This document shows, piece by piece, positions 1 through 8,828 of a stretch of DNA of 64,000 bases; the first letter of the stretch is position 1; every line of letters starts with the position of its first letter. Location: contig NZ_JAKNQL010000022.1 in the NCBI RefSeq assembly GCF_022662375.1, positions 1 through 64,000 of the forward strand, given 5' to 3'. This stretch comes from Pseudomonas sp. CROZ-RG-20F-R04-15. Its GTDB lineage: Bacteria > Pseudomonadota > Gammaproteobacteria > Pseudomonadales > Pseudomonadaceae. The position numbers were made by a program, and so were the translations under genes. The notes beneath the pieces were generated by a model that did not search any database, was not told where the DNA came from, and saw only the letters and a program-made list of their open reading frames with translations.

Positions 1-1
1 G

Positions 2-226
2 ATGCAGACGGCGCAAGGTGCGATGCAAACAGCGCAGCGAGTGAAAGGTGTGGTGCAGGGCGAGGTGGCGGTGTTGCCGAAGCTGGCGAGTGCGGTGTTG
101 CCAAGTGCGTCGGGGGTTCTTGGGGCGGCGAGCAAGGCGGGCAACTTGCCGAGCCTGCCTGCACCGAGTCTGCCAAAACCTTCCTTGAAAACCCCGGGCC
201 TGTTGGCGGGTGAGATGCTGTCATGA
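2..226 (+). CDS. C-terminal end of a protein upstream of Rhs (possibly VgrG), partial
   Basis: Open from the left edge, so only the last ~74 residues are visible. They are low complexity, rich in Ala, Val, Pro, Ser and Leu (PSLPAPSLPKPSLK type), with no recognisable catalytic motif. The stop overlaps the Rhs start in an ATGA junction (223-226), so the two genes are translationally coupled. From context (an Rhs effector and a PAAR gene follow) a VgrG spike tail or another type VI secretion component is likely. This is inference from position, not from sequence similarity. Confidence 0.5.
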   Translation: MQTAQGAMQTAQRVKGVVQGEVAVLPKLASAVLPSASGVLGAASKAGNLPSLPAPSLPKPSLKTPGLLAGEMLS

Positions 227-3200
227 CCAATGAAGTAGCTGCTGTAAAACGTGAACCTCAGGTTGCCATCGTTCCACTGAACGCCATCGACATTCAGGAC
301 GTCGCCAGCAGTGCGGCAACCTTCGATGCTTGGCTGCAATCGGCTACGGATGGCGTGGTCACGCTTGATCGAATCAAGAACTACGCCGGCTTCCTGCCGG
401 TGGTGGGCAACATCATGGCGCTAGTCGATGCGCTGGGTGACATCGTCACCCTGTCGAACGGCAAGCAACGCGACTTGCTCGCTTGGGCCAGTCTTGGCAT
501 CAACCTGATCGGCGTCTTGCCGTTGCCGCCGTCGATGGCCGCGGCGCGGATGACCCTGCGCCCGACGCTGTTTCTGGTGCGTCAGGAAATGAGGGCCAGC
601 AGCAAGGTGTTGCTCAGCACTTCCGTGATCGAGGTGCTGGTCGGCCACCTGAACGCCTCGATTATCGGCACGCTTGATGATTTTGTTGAGCAAGCCAAAG
701 GCAAGTTACCGGGCATTTTGGCGGACGCTGGCAAGCTCGGCGAAGAAATCATTGATCAGATTGCAATAGGCATCGAAGCGGTGGCGTTCGGCAATCTGGA
801 TGCCAAAGGTGATCTGAATGCAGCCAGCGCCCAGGCGAGCGCCGCAGCCGATCAATTCAAGAATGATCCGCTGGCGTCATTCAGCAATGTTTTTGGGGCT
901 GCCAACAGCGCCCTGAAGTCGGCAGGCAAAGGCCTGGCCAACAGCGTGGTGCAAAACCTTGTCCCCGATGACTTCAAAAAAACCGTTTCTGACGAAACCA
1001 AAAAACTGCGCGCGATGGGCCCGGAGCTGCGTACGCAGTTGAGCAAGCTCGACGATGAGTCGGTGCAGAACTCGATCGGCTGGTTGCTGCTGATCCTCTC
1101 CAGTGCCGTGACCTTGTGGCGCAAGCGCAATGCCCATGGGCAGAACGCCGCCGTCCACCCGGAGAAGACTGGTCAGGCGAAGCGTACGGCATCCGAGGGT
1201 CAGTTGGCCTCCAACGGCCAACAGGCGCCAGCGAAAGGGGCGCCCAATCCAGAGAAAGGTCCCTGTAAATGCGCCACGCCATACAGCATCAACTTTGCCT
1301 TGGGTTCGGAAAGCCTCAGCCATACCGATTTCAGCCTGCCCGGCCCCTTCCCGATCGAATGGACGCGCACTTACAACTCCCGCCTCGACGCCTACGATCA
1401 GAGCGAACTCGGCGCTCGCTGGATCAACGAATTCACCACACGCTTTGACTGCGTGGACGATGGCCTGACGTTCTGCGGCGCTGACGGCCGCGACCACAGC
1501 TATCCACTGCCAAAAGTCGGCCTGTTCCACTACGACGCCATCGAAGACATCACCCTGGTCCGCAACAGCGAAGATCAGTTGTTGCTGTGCCGTGGTTTCG
1601 AGCGCAAGGAAACCTACGTCCGTCGTGGCCAGCGCTTTGTGCTGAGCAATATTTCGCTGCGCAACGGCGCCGGGATCATGCTGCATTACGAGCACCGTCA
1701 CGGCGAACACTCGCTGCTCTCCGACCTGATCACCTATCAGGAAAACGACTTCACCAAAGTCCATTTGCACCTCGGCACGATGATCGACGATAACGGCCGG
1801 TTTATCGGCCTTTGGCAGATCGTTGACGGCGAACCACTGCGCCAGCTCTGCGCCTACCAGTACGACGCCTTTGGCGACCTGATTCAGGCGCAGGACGAGA
1901 ACGGCGCCGTCTGGGCGTATCAGTTCCAGCATCACCTGATCACCCGCTACACCGACCGCACCGGGCGCGGCATGAACCTGCAGTGGGACGGTTCAAGCGC
2001 CAAGGCCAAAGCCGTGCGCGAATGGGCCGACGACGGCAGTTTCGACACGCGTCTGGAATGGGACGAAAACATTCGTCTGACCTACGTCACCGATGCCCTC
2101 GGCAACGAGACCTGGCACTACTACGACATCCTTGGCTACACCTATCGCATTCGCTACGCCGACGAGCGTTCGGAATGGTTCTTCCGCGACGAGGCGAAGA
2201 ACATCGTGCGCCGCGTCAATGCTGACGGCAGCACCGATCGCTACAGCTACGATGAACGCAGCAACCTGCTCGAACACATCCGCGCCGACCATACCGTGAT
2301 GCATTACGCCTACGACGATCAGGACCTGCTGATCAAGATCAGCGATGCCGAGGGCGGTCAGTGGCAGCGCGCCTATGACGACCAAGGCAATCTGGTCGAA
2401 GCGCTCGATCCGCTGGGCAACAAAACCGAATACGCCTACAACAAATCCGGCCTGCCCACCGCGATCAAGGACGCCAACGGCAACGAAAAAACCCTCGACT
2501 ACAACGATGCCGGGCAACTGGTCGAGTACGTCGATTGCTCGGGCAAAACCAGCACATGGGAGTACAACGATCTGGGGCAGATGATCTGCTTCACCGACGC
2601 CGCCGGCAACGCCACCGAATACGAATACAAGGCCGGCCAACTGGTGCTGATCAAGCACCCGGACAAGACCGAAGAACGCTTTGATCGTGACGCCGAAGGT
2701 CGGCTGTTGGCGCATGTCGACGGTCTCGATCGCTGCACCACCTGGAGCTACAGCGCGGCCGGTTTGATCACCGAGCGTGTCGATGCCGCGGAACAAACAC
2801 TGCGCTATCGTCGGGACCGTCTCGGACGGCTAACGGCCCTGGAAAACGAAAACGAACAACGCGCGCTCTTTCACTACGATCCGGTCGGACGCCTGCTGGA
2901 AGAACGCCGCTTTGACGGGCGCAGCACGCGTTATCAGTACGACCCACTGACCGGTCGCCTGGCCCAATCGATCAATGGCCAACGTGTCATCTCGTTGAGC
3001 TTCGACCCGATGGGCCGTTTGACCGAACGTCGCGCGACCTTGGGCGACCAGTCGCAAAGCGAAACCTTTGCCTACGATGGCAACGGCAACATGGTGCTGG
3101 CCGACAACGCCGACAGCCGCCTGCAATGGTTTTATGATCCGGCAGGAAATATTCTGCGTGAGCACCAACACTATCTGGGGTTGGACAGCCCGGTGGTCGC

Positions 3201-4839
3201 GGTCTGGCGGCACGAATACGACATACTAAACCAGTGTATTGCCACGACCCGTCCAGACGGCCACCGTGTTAGTTGGTTGACTTACGGCAGTGGACACTTG
3301 CTAGGTCTACGACTGGACAATCATGAACTGGTTGGCTACGAGCGCGACGACATGCACCGCGAAATCGCCCGCCATCAAGGCAACCACCTGGTGCAAACCC
3401 AAAGCTGGGATCCGGTTGGTCGCTTGCAGGAGCAATTGCTGGGACGCAGCGACGACAAATCCACGCTGCTCAAACGCGAATACACCTACGACGCCGCCGG
3501 CCAACTGACTAACATCAACGACAGCCGCCGTGGCCCGCTCGCCTATCGCTACGATCCCGTTGGCCGACTGCTCAGCGCCGTGACGCGTCAAGGCGTGGAA
3601 ACCTTTGCCTTCGACCCGGCCGGCAACCTGCTCGACGACAAGGCGACAGAAATTCGCCGACCACTGGATCAGACGCCACAGCGCAGCAAACTCGTCGATA
3701 ACCTGCTGCGCGAATACGCGGGCACCCACTACGACTACGACGAACGCGGCAACCAGATTCAGCGCTGGCACAACGGCCAACGAAGCGATCTGCGCTGGGA
3801 TCTGTTTGATCGACTGGTGCATTTCGAAGATCCGCGCCTGAGCGTGGATTTCGCCTACGACGCACTGGGACGCCGCCTGCACAAAAATTCTCGCGCGCAC
3901 TACAAACAGCGTCCGGAAGCCGGCTCTCTTTGGAACAGAAACGAACACGCCCGCAAACAGCGCGAACTCGGCTGCGGTTTCACCTTGTATGGTTGGGATG
4001 GCGACAACCTCGCTTGGGAAAGCAACCCGGCGCAAAGCGAAGGCGAGCCGGGTCGCACGGTTCATTATGTCTTCGAGCCAGACACCTTCGTCCCGATCGC
4101 TCAGGCTGTACGGCATGCGCCAATCGATCTGATCGGTTTGCCGGATTACAGCGGTGAATATAGCCTTGATGAAGATCCGGTGTGGAATCACAAGGTAATG
4201 GCATTACCGTTTGATGCGTTGGCGTGGTACCAGTGTGATCACCTCGGAACGCCGCAGGAGCTGACCGACTCCCAAGGCAACATGGCCTGGACCGCGCAGT
4301 ACAAGGCGTGGGGGCAGGTGACGGAGCAGCGCTCGGAGTGGGCGCGGCAGCATGGTGTGATGAACCCAATTCGGTTCCAGGGGCAGTATCACGATCATGA
4401 GACAGGGCTACATTACAATAGATATCGTTATTACGATCCTTCGGTCGGACGTTTTATAAATCAAGATCCGATCGGTCTCGCAGGGGGATTGAACGCCTAC
4501 GAATATGCACCAAATCCGGTGCAATGGATCGACCCGTTAGGTCTAGCGCGTATTCCGAAGTCGGTGAAAACGAAGGTAGCTATCGAGAACAAGCAATTTC
4601 ACGGAGTGGAATCATGTGAGAAGTGCTTGATCACAGTAGTTCCTGGTCAAAAGAGCCAGAGGGGTGTAACTCCGCCACCGAATGAACGACAATTCGATCA
4701 TATTCAACCTGATTCATTGGGAGGCGCAAACGATGAGGGTAATACCCAGATTCTATGTCGCCGTTGTAATCGTGAAGCTTCTGATTCAATCAAGCCGGAT
4801 TACAAAACAATCAACCGTCTAGGCGGCTCCCCACCTTGA
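223..4839 (+). CDS. Rhs polymorphic toxin, type VI secretion effector with HNH nuclease tip
   Basis: A 1538-aa Rhs protein. Residues ~1-130 carry hydrophobic helices of the kind found in Rhs N-termini that are inserted by type VI spikes; a second hydrophobic stretch lies near 285. A Cys-containing DUF6531-like segment starts near 347. About 600-1250 is a long array of YD/RHS repeats (Y-D-x-x-G-N/R-L/Q type). The conserved core end lies at ~1396-1445 (RYYDPSVGRFINQDPIGL, then WIDPLGL). The last ~93 residues are the variable tip: CxxC at 1465-1468, Asp1492-His1493, a GGAND...GN motif and a second CxxC at 1512-1515, which matches HNH endonucleases. DNA of the tip is AT-richer than the core. No PAAR domain is seen in cis; a PAAR gene follows at 5996. 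The immunity gene starts 11 bp downstream. DNA cleavage by the tip is expected from the motif, not shown. Confidence 0.93.
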   Translation: MTNEVAAVKREPQVAIVPLNAIDIQDVASSAATFDAWLQSATDGVVTLDRIKNYAGFLPVVGNIMALVDALGDIVTLSNGKQRDLLAWASLGINLIGVLPLPPSMAAARMTLRPTLFLVRQEMRASSKVLLSTSVIEVLVGHLNASIIGTLDDFVEQAKGKLPGILADAGKLGEEIIDQIAIGIEAVAFGNLDAKGDLNAASAQASAAADQFKNDPLASFSNVFGAANSALKSAGKGLANSVVQNLVPDDFKKTVSDETKKLRAMGPELRTQLSKLDDESVQNSIGWLLLILSSAVTLWRKRNAHGQNAAVHPEKTGQAKRTASEGQLASNGQQAPAKGAPNPEKGPCKCATPYSINFALGSESLSHTDFSLPGPFPIEWTRTYNSRLDAYDQSELGARWINEFTTRFDCVDDGLTFCGADGRDHSYPLPKVGLFHYDAIEDITLVRNSEDQLLLCRGFERKETYVRRGQRFVLSNISLRNGAGIMLHYEHRHGEHSLLSDLITYQENDFTKVHLHLGTMIDDNGRFIGLWQIVDGEPLRQLCAYQYDAFGDLIQAQDENGAVWAYQFQHHLITRYTDRTGRGMNLQWDGSSAKAKAVREWADDGSFDTRLEWDENIRLTYVTDALGNETWHYYDILGYTYRIRYADERSEWFFRDEAKNIVRRVNADGSTDRYSYDERSNLLEHIRADHTVMHYAYDDQDLLIKISDAEGGQWQRAYDDQGNLVEALDPLGNKTEYAYNKSGLPTAIKDANGNEKTLDYNDAGQLVEYVDCSGKTSTWEYNDLGQMICFTDAAGNATEYEYKAGQLVLIKHPDKTEERFDRDAEGRLLAHVDGLDRCTTWSYSAAGLITERVDAAEQTLRYRRDRLGRLTALENENEQRALFHYDPVGRLLEERRFDGRSTRYQYDPLTGRLAQSINGQRVISLSFDPMGRLTERRATLGDQSQSETFAYDGNGNMVLADNADSRLQWFYDPAGNILREHQHYLGLDSPVVAVWRHEYDILNQCIATTRPDGHRVSWLTYGSGHLLGLRLDNHELVGYERDDMHREIARHQGNHLVQTQSWDPVGRLQEQLLGRSDDKSTLLKREYTYDAAGQLTNINDSRRGPLAYRYDPVGRLLSAVTRQGVETFAFDPAGNLLDDKATEIRRPLDQTPQRSKLVDNLLREYAGTHYDYDERGNQIQRWHNGQRSDLRWDLFDRLVHFEDPRLSVDFAYDALGRRLHKNSRAHYKQRPEAGSLWNRNEHARKQRELGCGFTLYGWDGDNLAWESNPAQSEGEPGRTVHYVFEPDTFVPIAQAVRHAPIDLIGLPDYSGEYSLDEDPVWNHKVMALPFDALAWYQCDHLGTPQELTDSQGNMAWTAQYKAWGQVTEQRSEWARQHGVMNPIRFQGQYHDHETGLHYNRYRYYDPSVGRFINQDPIGLAGGLNAYEYAPNPVQWIDPLGLARIPKSVKTKVAIENKQFHGVESCEKCLITVVPGQKSQRGVTPPPNERQFDHIQPDSLGGANDEGNTQILCRRCNREASDSIKPDYKTINRLGGSPP

Positions 4840-4850
4840 GCGTATAAAAT

Positions 4851-5357
4851 ATGAAAGATATTTTTCACAAGATTGTCTTTGAGTTAACGCCTGACGAGGA
4901 TGATTATCCTCCTGTATCTGCTGAGTCGATTTGGGGTATCTATGCCGGTGATGGCACCTATACCTTAGACAATACTCCCTATTACGTTTATGGCGTGAGT
5001 AAGGGAGATTCCGTGCAGGTAAAGTCCAGTGGCGATGAGATGATAGCTGTGCGTGTCGCAAAACAGGGTGGCCATTCGACTGTCAGAGTTTTTGCCAGTG
5101 ATACTGAAGAGAAAAGTAAAATAATCGCTGATCTTCATCAGTTCGGTGCCTCGTGCTCAGTTAGTCAGGAAATGTCGCTGTTTACAGTGGATATTCCCTC
5201 AGATTGTGATTTTTTCGCAATCGACAGATATTTGTCCGATATTGCTGATGGGGAAAATATTGCATATGAGGATGCTTGTCTGCAGCACTCAGATATTGAG
5301 TCATCTCGTCTAGGGGAGTGCCTGTCATTGGCTTCTTTACCACTACTAGCTCATTGA
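4851..5357 (+). CDS. DUF4265-family protein, probable immunity to the Rhs HNH toxin
   Basis: A 168-aa soluble acidic protein. Its N-terminal half carries the DUF4265 pattern: F-E-L-T-P-D-E-D-D-Y-P-P-V, then G-D-G-T-Y-x-L-D-N-x-P-Y-Y-x-Y-G-V-S, then G-H-S-T-V-R-V. Members of this family often sit next to polymorphic toxins. It follows the toxin tip by 11 bp, is AT-rich like the tip and has no strong Shine-Dalgarno, which suggests coupling to rhs translation. The role as cognate immunity protein is inferred from position and family. It has no signal peptide, so it would act in the cytoplasm, where a DNase would need to be blocked. Confidence 0.8.
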   Translation: MKDIFHKIVFELTPDEDDYPPVSAESIWGIYAGDGTYTLDNTPYYVYGVSKGDSVQVKSSGDEMIAVRVAKQGGHSTVRVFASDTEEKSKIIADLHQFGASCSVSQEMSLFTVDIPSDCDFFAIDRYLSDIADGENIAYEDACLQHSDIESSRLGECLSLASLPLLAH

Positions 5358-5561
5358 TTGAGTAAGCCCTGAGGGGGGGAGTGGAGACAGGCCGCGATCT
5401 GGAGTTTATTAATCGTAGTCTGTCCCTATTAATATCCTGACGATGTTACGCAGTCCTCATTGTTGGCTGTGCAGTCACATTGCCCTGTCTGCTCAAGAGA
5501 ACAGGGTTGGCATGTATCGTCTTATTCAAAATGTATGGAAACCAAGCTGGGGATCTGATTA

Positions 5562-5903
5562 ATGCAAAAGGCTGAAGCTGTTTATCCGGACCAGGCGCAG
5601 ACAGAAATCTGTAGCAAGTATGGAATGTCTGTGCAACCGCCCGAAGAGATGGTCACGGTTGCTATTGATTCGCTTGGCCAGTCGCCGATCTACGGCACCA
5701 GAGTGCAATTGCCCGAGGACGGTAACATCAGTTGGTTCATTCACTGCGGTGAGTACTCGACGGCGGATGACTTTTACAAGCCTGTCCATGTTCACCACCT
5801 AAGTGAAATGTTGCCTCAGGTTGTGAATTATCTTTGTCTGCCCACTGGCACAAAATTCATCATCGATACAGCCGGCTATGAAGATGTCTGGATGGCTGAG
5901 TAA
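5562..5903 (+). CDS. Imm33-like orphan immunity protein
   Basis: A 113-aa soluble protein. The second half (GNISWFIHCGEYS..., then FYKPVHVHHLSEMLPQVVNY, then a Leu-Pro-x-G-x-x-F-I-I-D segment and a final YEDVW) resembles the Imm33/DUF2185 family of immunity proteins. GGGGAT 8 nt upstream could be the ribosome site. No toxin tip precedes it: the 204 bp between it and the DUF4265 gene hold no credible ORF. It therefore looks like an orphan immunity gene left from an earlier toxin tip or kept against a foreign toxin. Family assignment is from memory of the pattern and is moderately sure. Confidence 0.65.
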   Translation: MQKAEAVYPDQAQTEICSKYGMSVQPPEEMVTVAIDSLGQSPIYGTRVQLPEDGNISWFIHCGEYSTADDFYKPVHVHHLSEMLPQVVNYLCLPTGTKFIIDTAGYEDVWMAE

Positions 5904-5995
5904 GAAATATTGAAGCCGGTTCACCACCGGTCTCGCGTTTGATTGATCCCGTGGAACAATTGGAATATCAGCGGTTTGGTCAAAGGAGTGACAAC

Positions 5996-6259
5996 ATGAA
6001 AGACGCCATTCGGTTGGGCGACTCCACCACGCACGGTGGCAAGGTGCTCGAAGCCTTCTCTCAGACCGACCTCAACGGCAAACCGATTGCCGGTGTCGGT
6101 CACAAGGTCAGTTGCCCATTGTGCAAAGGCATATTTCCGATCGCCGAGGGCAGCAGCACCTACACCGTCGACGGCACGCCCATCGCCCTCGACGGCATGA
6201 AAACCGCCTGCGGCGCTGCGCTGATTGCGAGCGGGCCGAAAGGCGCCGTGATCAGCTAG
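5996..6259 (+). CDS. PAAR-domain spike protein
   Basis: An 87-aa PAAR protein beginning MKDAIRLGDSTTHGGKV with the typical G-D-x-T-x-H-G-G turn, then V-S-C-P-x-C-K-G, G-x-P-I-A-L-D-G-M-K-T-A-C-G-A at the end. Such proteins cap the VgrG trimer of the type VI tail tip and bind a metal through His and Cys residues. The start at 5996 is chosen because AAAGGAG lies 6-7 nt upstream; a longer in-frame reading to 5939 has no ribosome site. Located in the same direction just after the Rhs/immunity genes, it may serve the Rhs protein, which lacks its own PAAR. Confidence 0.9.
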   Translation: MKDAIRLGDSTTHGGKVLEAFSQTDLNGKPIAGVGHKVSCPLCKGIFPIAEGSSTYTVDGTPIALDGMKTACGAALIASGPKGAVIS

Positions 6260-6317
6260 GCACTTAATCATTCTGGATTCAATCAATACCCCCGCTGTAA
6301 ACCTTAAAGGACTAAAC

Positions 6318-6713
6318 ATGAAATACACCGCTTTGATCCTCGCCATGACCGCAGCCCTGGGCACTGCCAGTTTCGCCCAGGCGGAAGAGATTGATCCTGC
6401 AGCGCTGAAAAATGCCTACGACATGGGGCGCAACTCGGTGGGTTTGATCAACCACTGCGTCGACAAGGGTTTCTTGAAAGCTGACAGTACAAAAAACGCT
6501 AACAAGATGGCCGCGTTTATGGCGGGCATGCCGGGGCAGGTGAACAAAAGTGACGGCGACAAGATCGAAGCTCAGGGACGCAAAGGCGAAGTATTGGTAA
6601 ATGGTGAATACCAGAAGCTCGAAGGTAACCTGCCGCCGACGCTCAGTCTCAAGCAGTGGTGCCAGCAGGCGGATCAAGGCATGCGTAATGGTCTGGAGCA
6701 AGCAGGTTTGTAA
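6318..6713 (+). CDS. Small exported protein of unknown function
   Basis: A 131-aa protein with a clear signal peptide (MKYTALILAMTAALGTASFAQA) and a mature part with two Cys (NHC, QWC) that could form a disulfide. AAAGGA lies 6 nt before the ATG. It follows the PAAR gene by 58 bp and ends at a strong terminator, so it may be the last gene of the type VI island. A periplasmic immunity role (as for Tai/Rap1a-type proteins) is possible from size, export signal and place, but I do not recognise the family. Confidence 0.75.
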   Translation: MKYTALILAMTAALGTASFAQAEEIDPAALKNAYDMGRNSVGLINHCVDKGFLKADSTKNANKMAAFMAGMPGQVNKSDGDKIEAQGRKGEVLVNGEYQKLEGNLPPTLSLKQWCQQADQGMRNGLEQAGL

Positions 6714-6740
6714 GTGAATCCGACGCTGTGGCCTTGTTCG

Positions 6741-6769
6741 AAAAACGCTCGCTGATTGCGAGCGTTTTT
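6741..6769 (+). terminator. Rho-independent terminator after the effector island
   Basis: A 12-bp perfect stem (AAAAACGCTCGC / GCGAGCGTTTTT) with a 5-nt loop, ending in a T run, 28 bp after the stop of the small exported protein. The A/T flanks would make it work in both directions. Confidence 0.9.
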
Positions 6770-6891
6770 ATTCCACTGCTGGTGCTTGATGGTCCGGATT
6801 TTGTCGTTCTATTGGCTCAGCCCCTTGGAATCCGCCAACCCGCCCTCATAACCATTGCTATCCCCAACACCCCGAAGAGGAACGACACGCC

Positions 6892-7398
6892 ATGACCACT
6901 CAAACCGAAACCGCCATCCTCGCCGGCGGCTGCTTCTGGGGCATGCAGGATCTGCTGCGGCGCTATCCCGGCGTGTTGCAGACTCGCGTCGGTTACACCG
7001 GCGGTGATGTGCCGAATGCTACTTATCGCAACCATGGCGACCATGCCGAAGCTATCGAAATTGTCTTCGATCCGGCGGTGATCAGCTATCGACAGATCCT
7101 CGAGTTTTTCTTCCAGATCCACGACCCGAGCACGCCTAATCGTCAGGGCAACGACCTCGGTCGCAGCTATCGTTCGGCGATTTATTACCTCAGCGAAGCG
7201 CAACGCGACATTGCCGAGGACACCGCTGCCGATGTCGACGCCTCAAAACTGTGGCCGGGTCGCGTGGTGACCGAGATCGAACCGGCGGGGCCATTCTGGG
7301 AGGCTGAGCCGGAGCATCAGGATTACCTTGAGCGTATTCCGAATGGCTACACCTGCCATTTCATTCGGCCGAACTGGAAGCTGCCGAAACGCGGGTGA
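6892..7398 (+). CDS. msrA: Peptide methionine sulfoxide reductase MsrA
   Basis: A 168-aa MsrA with the catalytic GCFWG motif (Cys14), the RVGYTGG segment, NHGDHAEAIEI, and the FFQIHDP and GRSYRSAIYY blocks of the family. It reduces methionine-S-sulfoxide in proteins and free Met in the cytoplasm using thioredoxin. It is a short MsrA form that starts close to the catalytic Cys and ends soon after HFIRPNW. It is monocistronic between the terminator at 6741 and a convergent lipoprotein gene. Confidence 0.96.
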   Translation: MTTQTETAILAGGCFWGMQDLLRRYPGVLQTRVGYTGGDVPNATYRNHGDHAEAIEIVFDPAVISYRQILEFFFQIHDPSTPNRQGNDLGRSYRSAIYYLSEAQRDIAEDTAADVDASKLWPGRVVTEIEPAGPFWEAEPEHQDYLERIPNGYTCHFIRPNWKLPKRG

Positions 7399-7458
7399 GG
7401 GTTGCACGCCGCTCACTCAGCGCGACTTCACTGGTTGCGAGGCTGAGTGAATTTCCGA

Positions 7459-7480
7459 CTTCGCGGGCAAGCCCGCGAAG
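7459..7480. repeat. REP-type palindrome
   Basis: Perfect 10-bp arms CTTCGCGGGC / GCCCGCGAAG around AA, between convergent msrA and the DUF2059 gene. The sequence is that of common Pseudomonas REP elements and may also act as a bidirectional transcription stop. Confidence 0.8.
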
Positions 7481-7503
7481 TGGGGAGCGCTCATGGCGCC
7501 GTT

Positions 7504-7983
7504 TTAGCCCTGCGCTTGATCCTTCAAATCATCCAGCGCATCGATGATCGCCTCATCGCTGTCGGCCATTGCGTCTCGCATGTCTTTAGCGAGGGTGCTC
7601 TGGATGGCCATGAATTTTTCGGCCAGATCGCGGCCCTTTTTCGAACTCAGGATGATCGTCATCGCCTGCTCGGGATGCTGGTTGGCGCGTATCAGCAGGT
7701 CAAGTTCATCGTTGTTGAAGTGGTTGGCGTAGATTTCCACGACCATGTCCTTCAAGTCGTCAGGATCGATTTTCTCTCGCACGACATTGCGAATTTGCTC
7801 GCGTTCGAGCATCGGGTAGCGAGAGGCATAACCGTTGGACGCGGTCTCGACCATGCTGGCGTATTGCTTGGTCATGCCACTGGACTCGACAAACGCCTGC
7901 GCCTTGTCCTTGCTACCCCCACAACCCGCCAGCGCCGCTGCCGCCAATACGGGCAGCATTATTTTTCTCATGCTCATGAGCAT
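7504..7983 (-). CDS. DUF2059-type lipoprotein
   Basis: A 159-aa exported protein. A lipobox (LAAAALAGCGG) puts the acylated Cys near residue 23. The mature part is helical and acidic (MLEREQIRNVVREKID, MVVEIYANHF, ELDLLIRANQHPEQAM), like DUF2059 proteins of unknown role. The start at 7983 has AAGGA 5 nt upstream; two further Met codons at 7977 and 7971 follow within five codons and would give the same signal peptide. It ends in an acidic helix. Confidence 0.8.
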   Translation of the reverse strand: MLMSMRKIMLPVLAAAALAGCGGSKDKAQAFVESSGMTKQYASMVETASNGYASRYPMLEREQIRNVVREKIDPDDLKDMVVEIYANHFNNDELDLLIRANQHPEQAMTIILSSKKGRDLAEKFMAIQSTLAKDMRDAMADSDEAIIDALDDLKDQAQG

Positions 7984-8088
7984 TTTTCCTTGAATGATCT
8001 GTAGGTACAGCGGGCGCCGCAAGTCTCCCTGTCTCTCACTCCAAACAGTGTTCAAGGGTAATGTGGAAGTGATCGAGCAGTGTCGCCA

Positions 8089-8739
8089 TTAATGCCGACT
8101 GACCTGCTTGAGCCAGTTCCAGAAGGGGTCGTTCGATTCGCTCACATCCATGCACTCTGTACCGCGGACCAGTTCCGCTGCGCGCGCGGGTATGCTCAGC
8201 CCGAGCGTTCGCTCGACGTGGCTTCGCAACAGAAAAGGCGGAGGAGGGTAATCGTCTTCGGCGTATTCTTTTTCGCGTACTTCATCCGGGGTCAGTTGAA
8301 ACTGCTCCGGCCAGCAGAGCTCGTCGTAACCGATAGCCAACAGCCTCAACAAGTCTTCAATCGTGTCCGTCAGGACGCAAAGCATCGTTGACCCGGATCC
8401 TGATCCCAGATGAACGAATCGCTGTTGCCCGCTGGCGTCAAGCCACAGTCCGGCCCACGAGCCGTCTCCACCGGTTCTGAGGAACAGGGTCAGGCGCTGG
8501 TTTACGTCAGGATCATCGCTGTTAGTCCAGCGGGCGGTGTCGGCAGGCACTGGCAGGTAAAATGCGGTTGTCGCCACATCGCTGTGTGCAGGGTCCGGAT
8601 GCAGCGTCATATAGCGCGTGCCATCGCGGTGACTGCGCACGCAGCCATGTTTTTCCAACAACTCAAGCGCTTGGCGAAGGCGCGCGGGCATCGGATTGCC
8701 CGCAGGAAAAGCGGCCGCCATTTCATCGGTGAAGTTCAT
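8089..8739 (-). CDS. Hypothetical protein, possibly SUKH-like
   Basis: A 216-aa soluble protein without signal peptide or membrane segment. The middle part (FVHLGSGSGSTMLCVLTD, LLAIGYDELCWPEQF) and a late W-x-W (FWNWLKQ) recall SMI1/KNR4 (SUKH) proteins, many of which are immunity proteins, but the match is weak. It lies upstream of the DUF2059 gene and downstream of sseB on the same strand, with 105- and 89-bp gaps. No function is claimed. Confidence 0.7.
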   Translation of the reverse strand: MNFTDEMAAAFPAGNPMPARLRQALELLEKHGCVRSHRDGTRYMTLHPDPAHSDVATTAFYLPVPADTARWTNSDDPDVNQRLTLFLRTGGDGSWAGLWLDASGQQRFVHLGSGSGSTMLCVLTDTIEDLLRLLAIGYDELCWPEQFQLTPDEVREKEYAEDDYPPPPFLLRSHVERTLGLSIPARAAELVRGTECMDVSESNDPFWNWLKQVSRH

Positions 8740-8828
8740 TCATTTCCTGACTCGGTGGGCATTGGAGTGGGCGCGGTCCGGTTCAAACGTCGTCTCGTCC
8801 AAAACCCAATGTCCCGGTGTATGTTCAA

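Noticed and set aside
877..1935. 352-aa minus-strand frame inside rhs
   Set aside because: Shadow of the Rhs frame; composition follows the codon positions of rhs.
1900..3900. Repeats inside rhs as CRISPR-like or tandem DNA repeats
   Set aside because: They are degenerate protein-level YD repeats, not identical DNA units with spacers.
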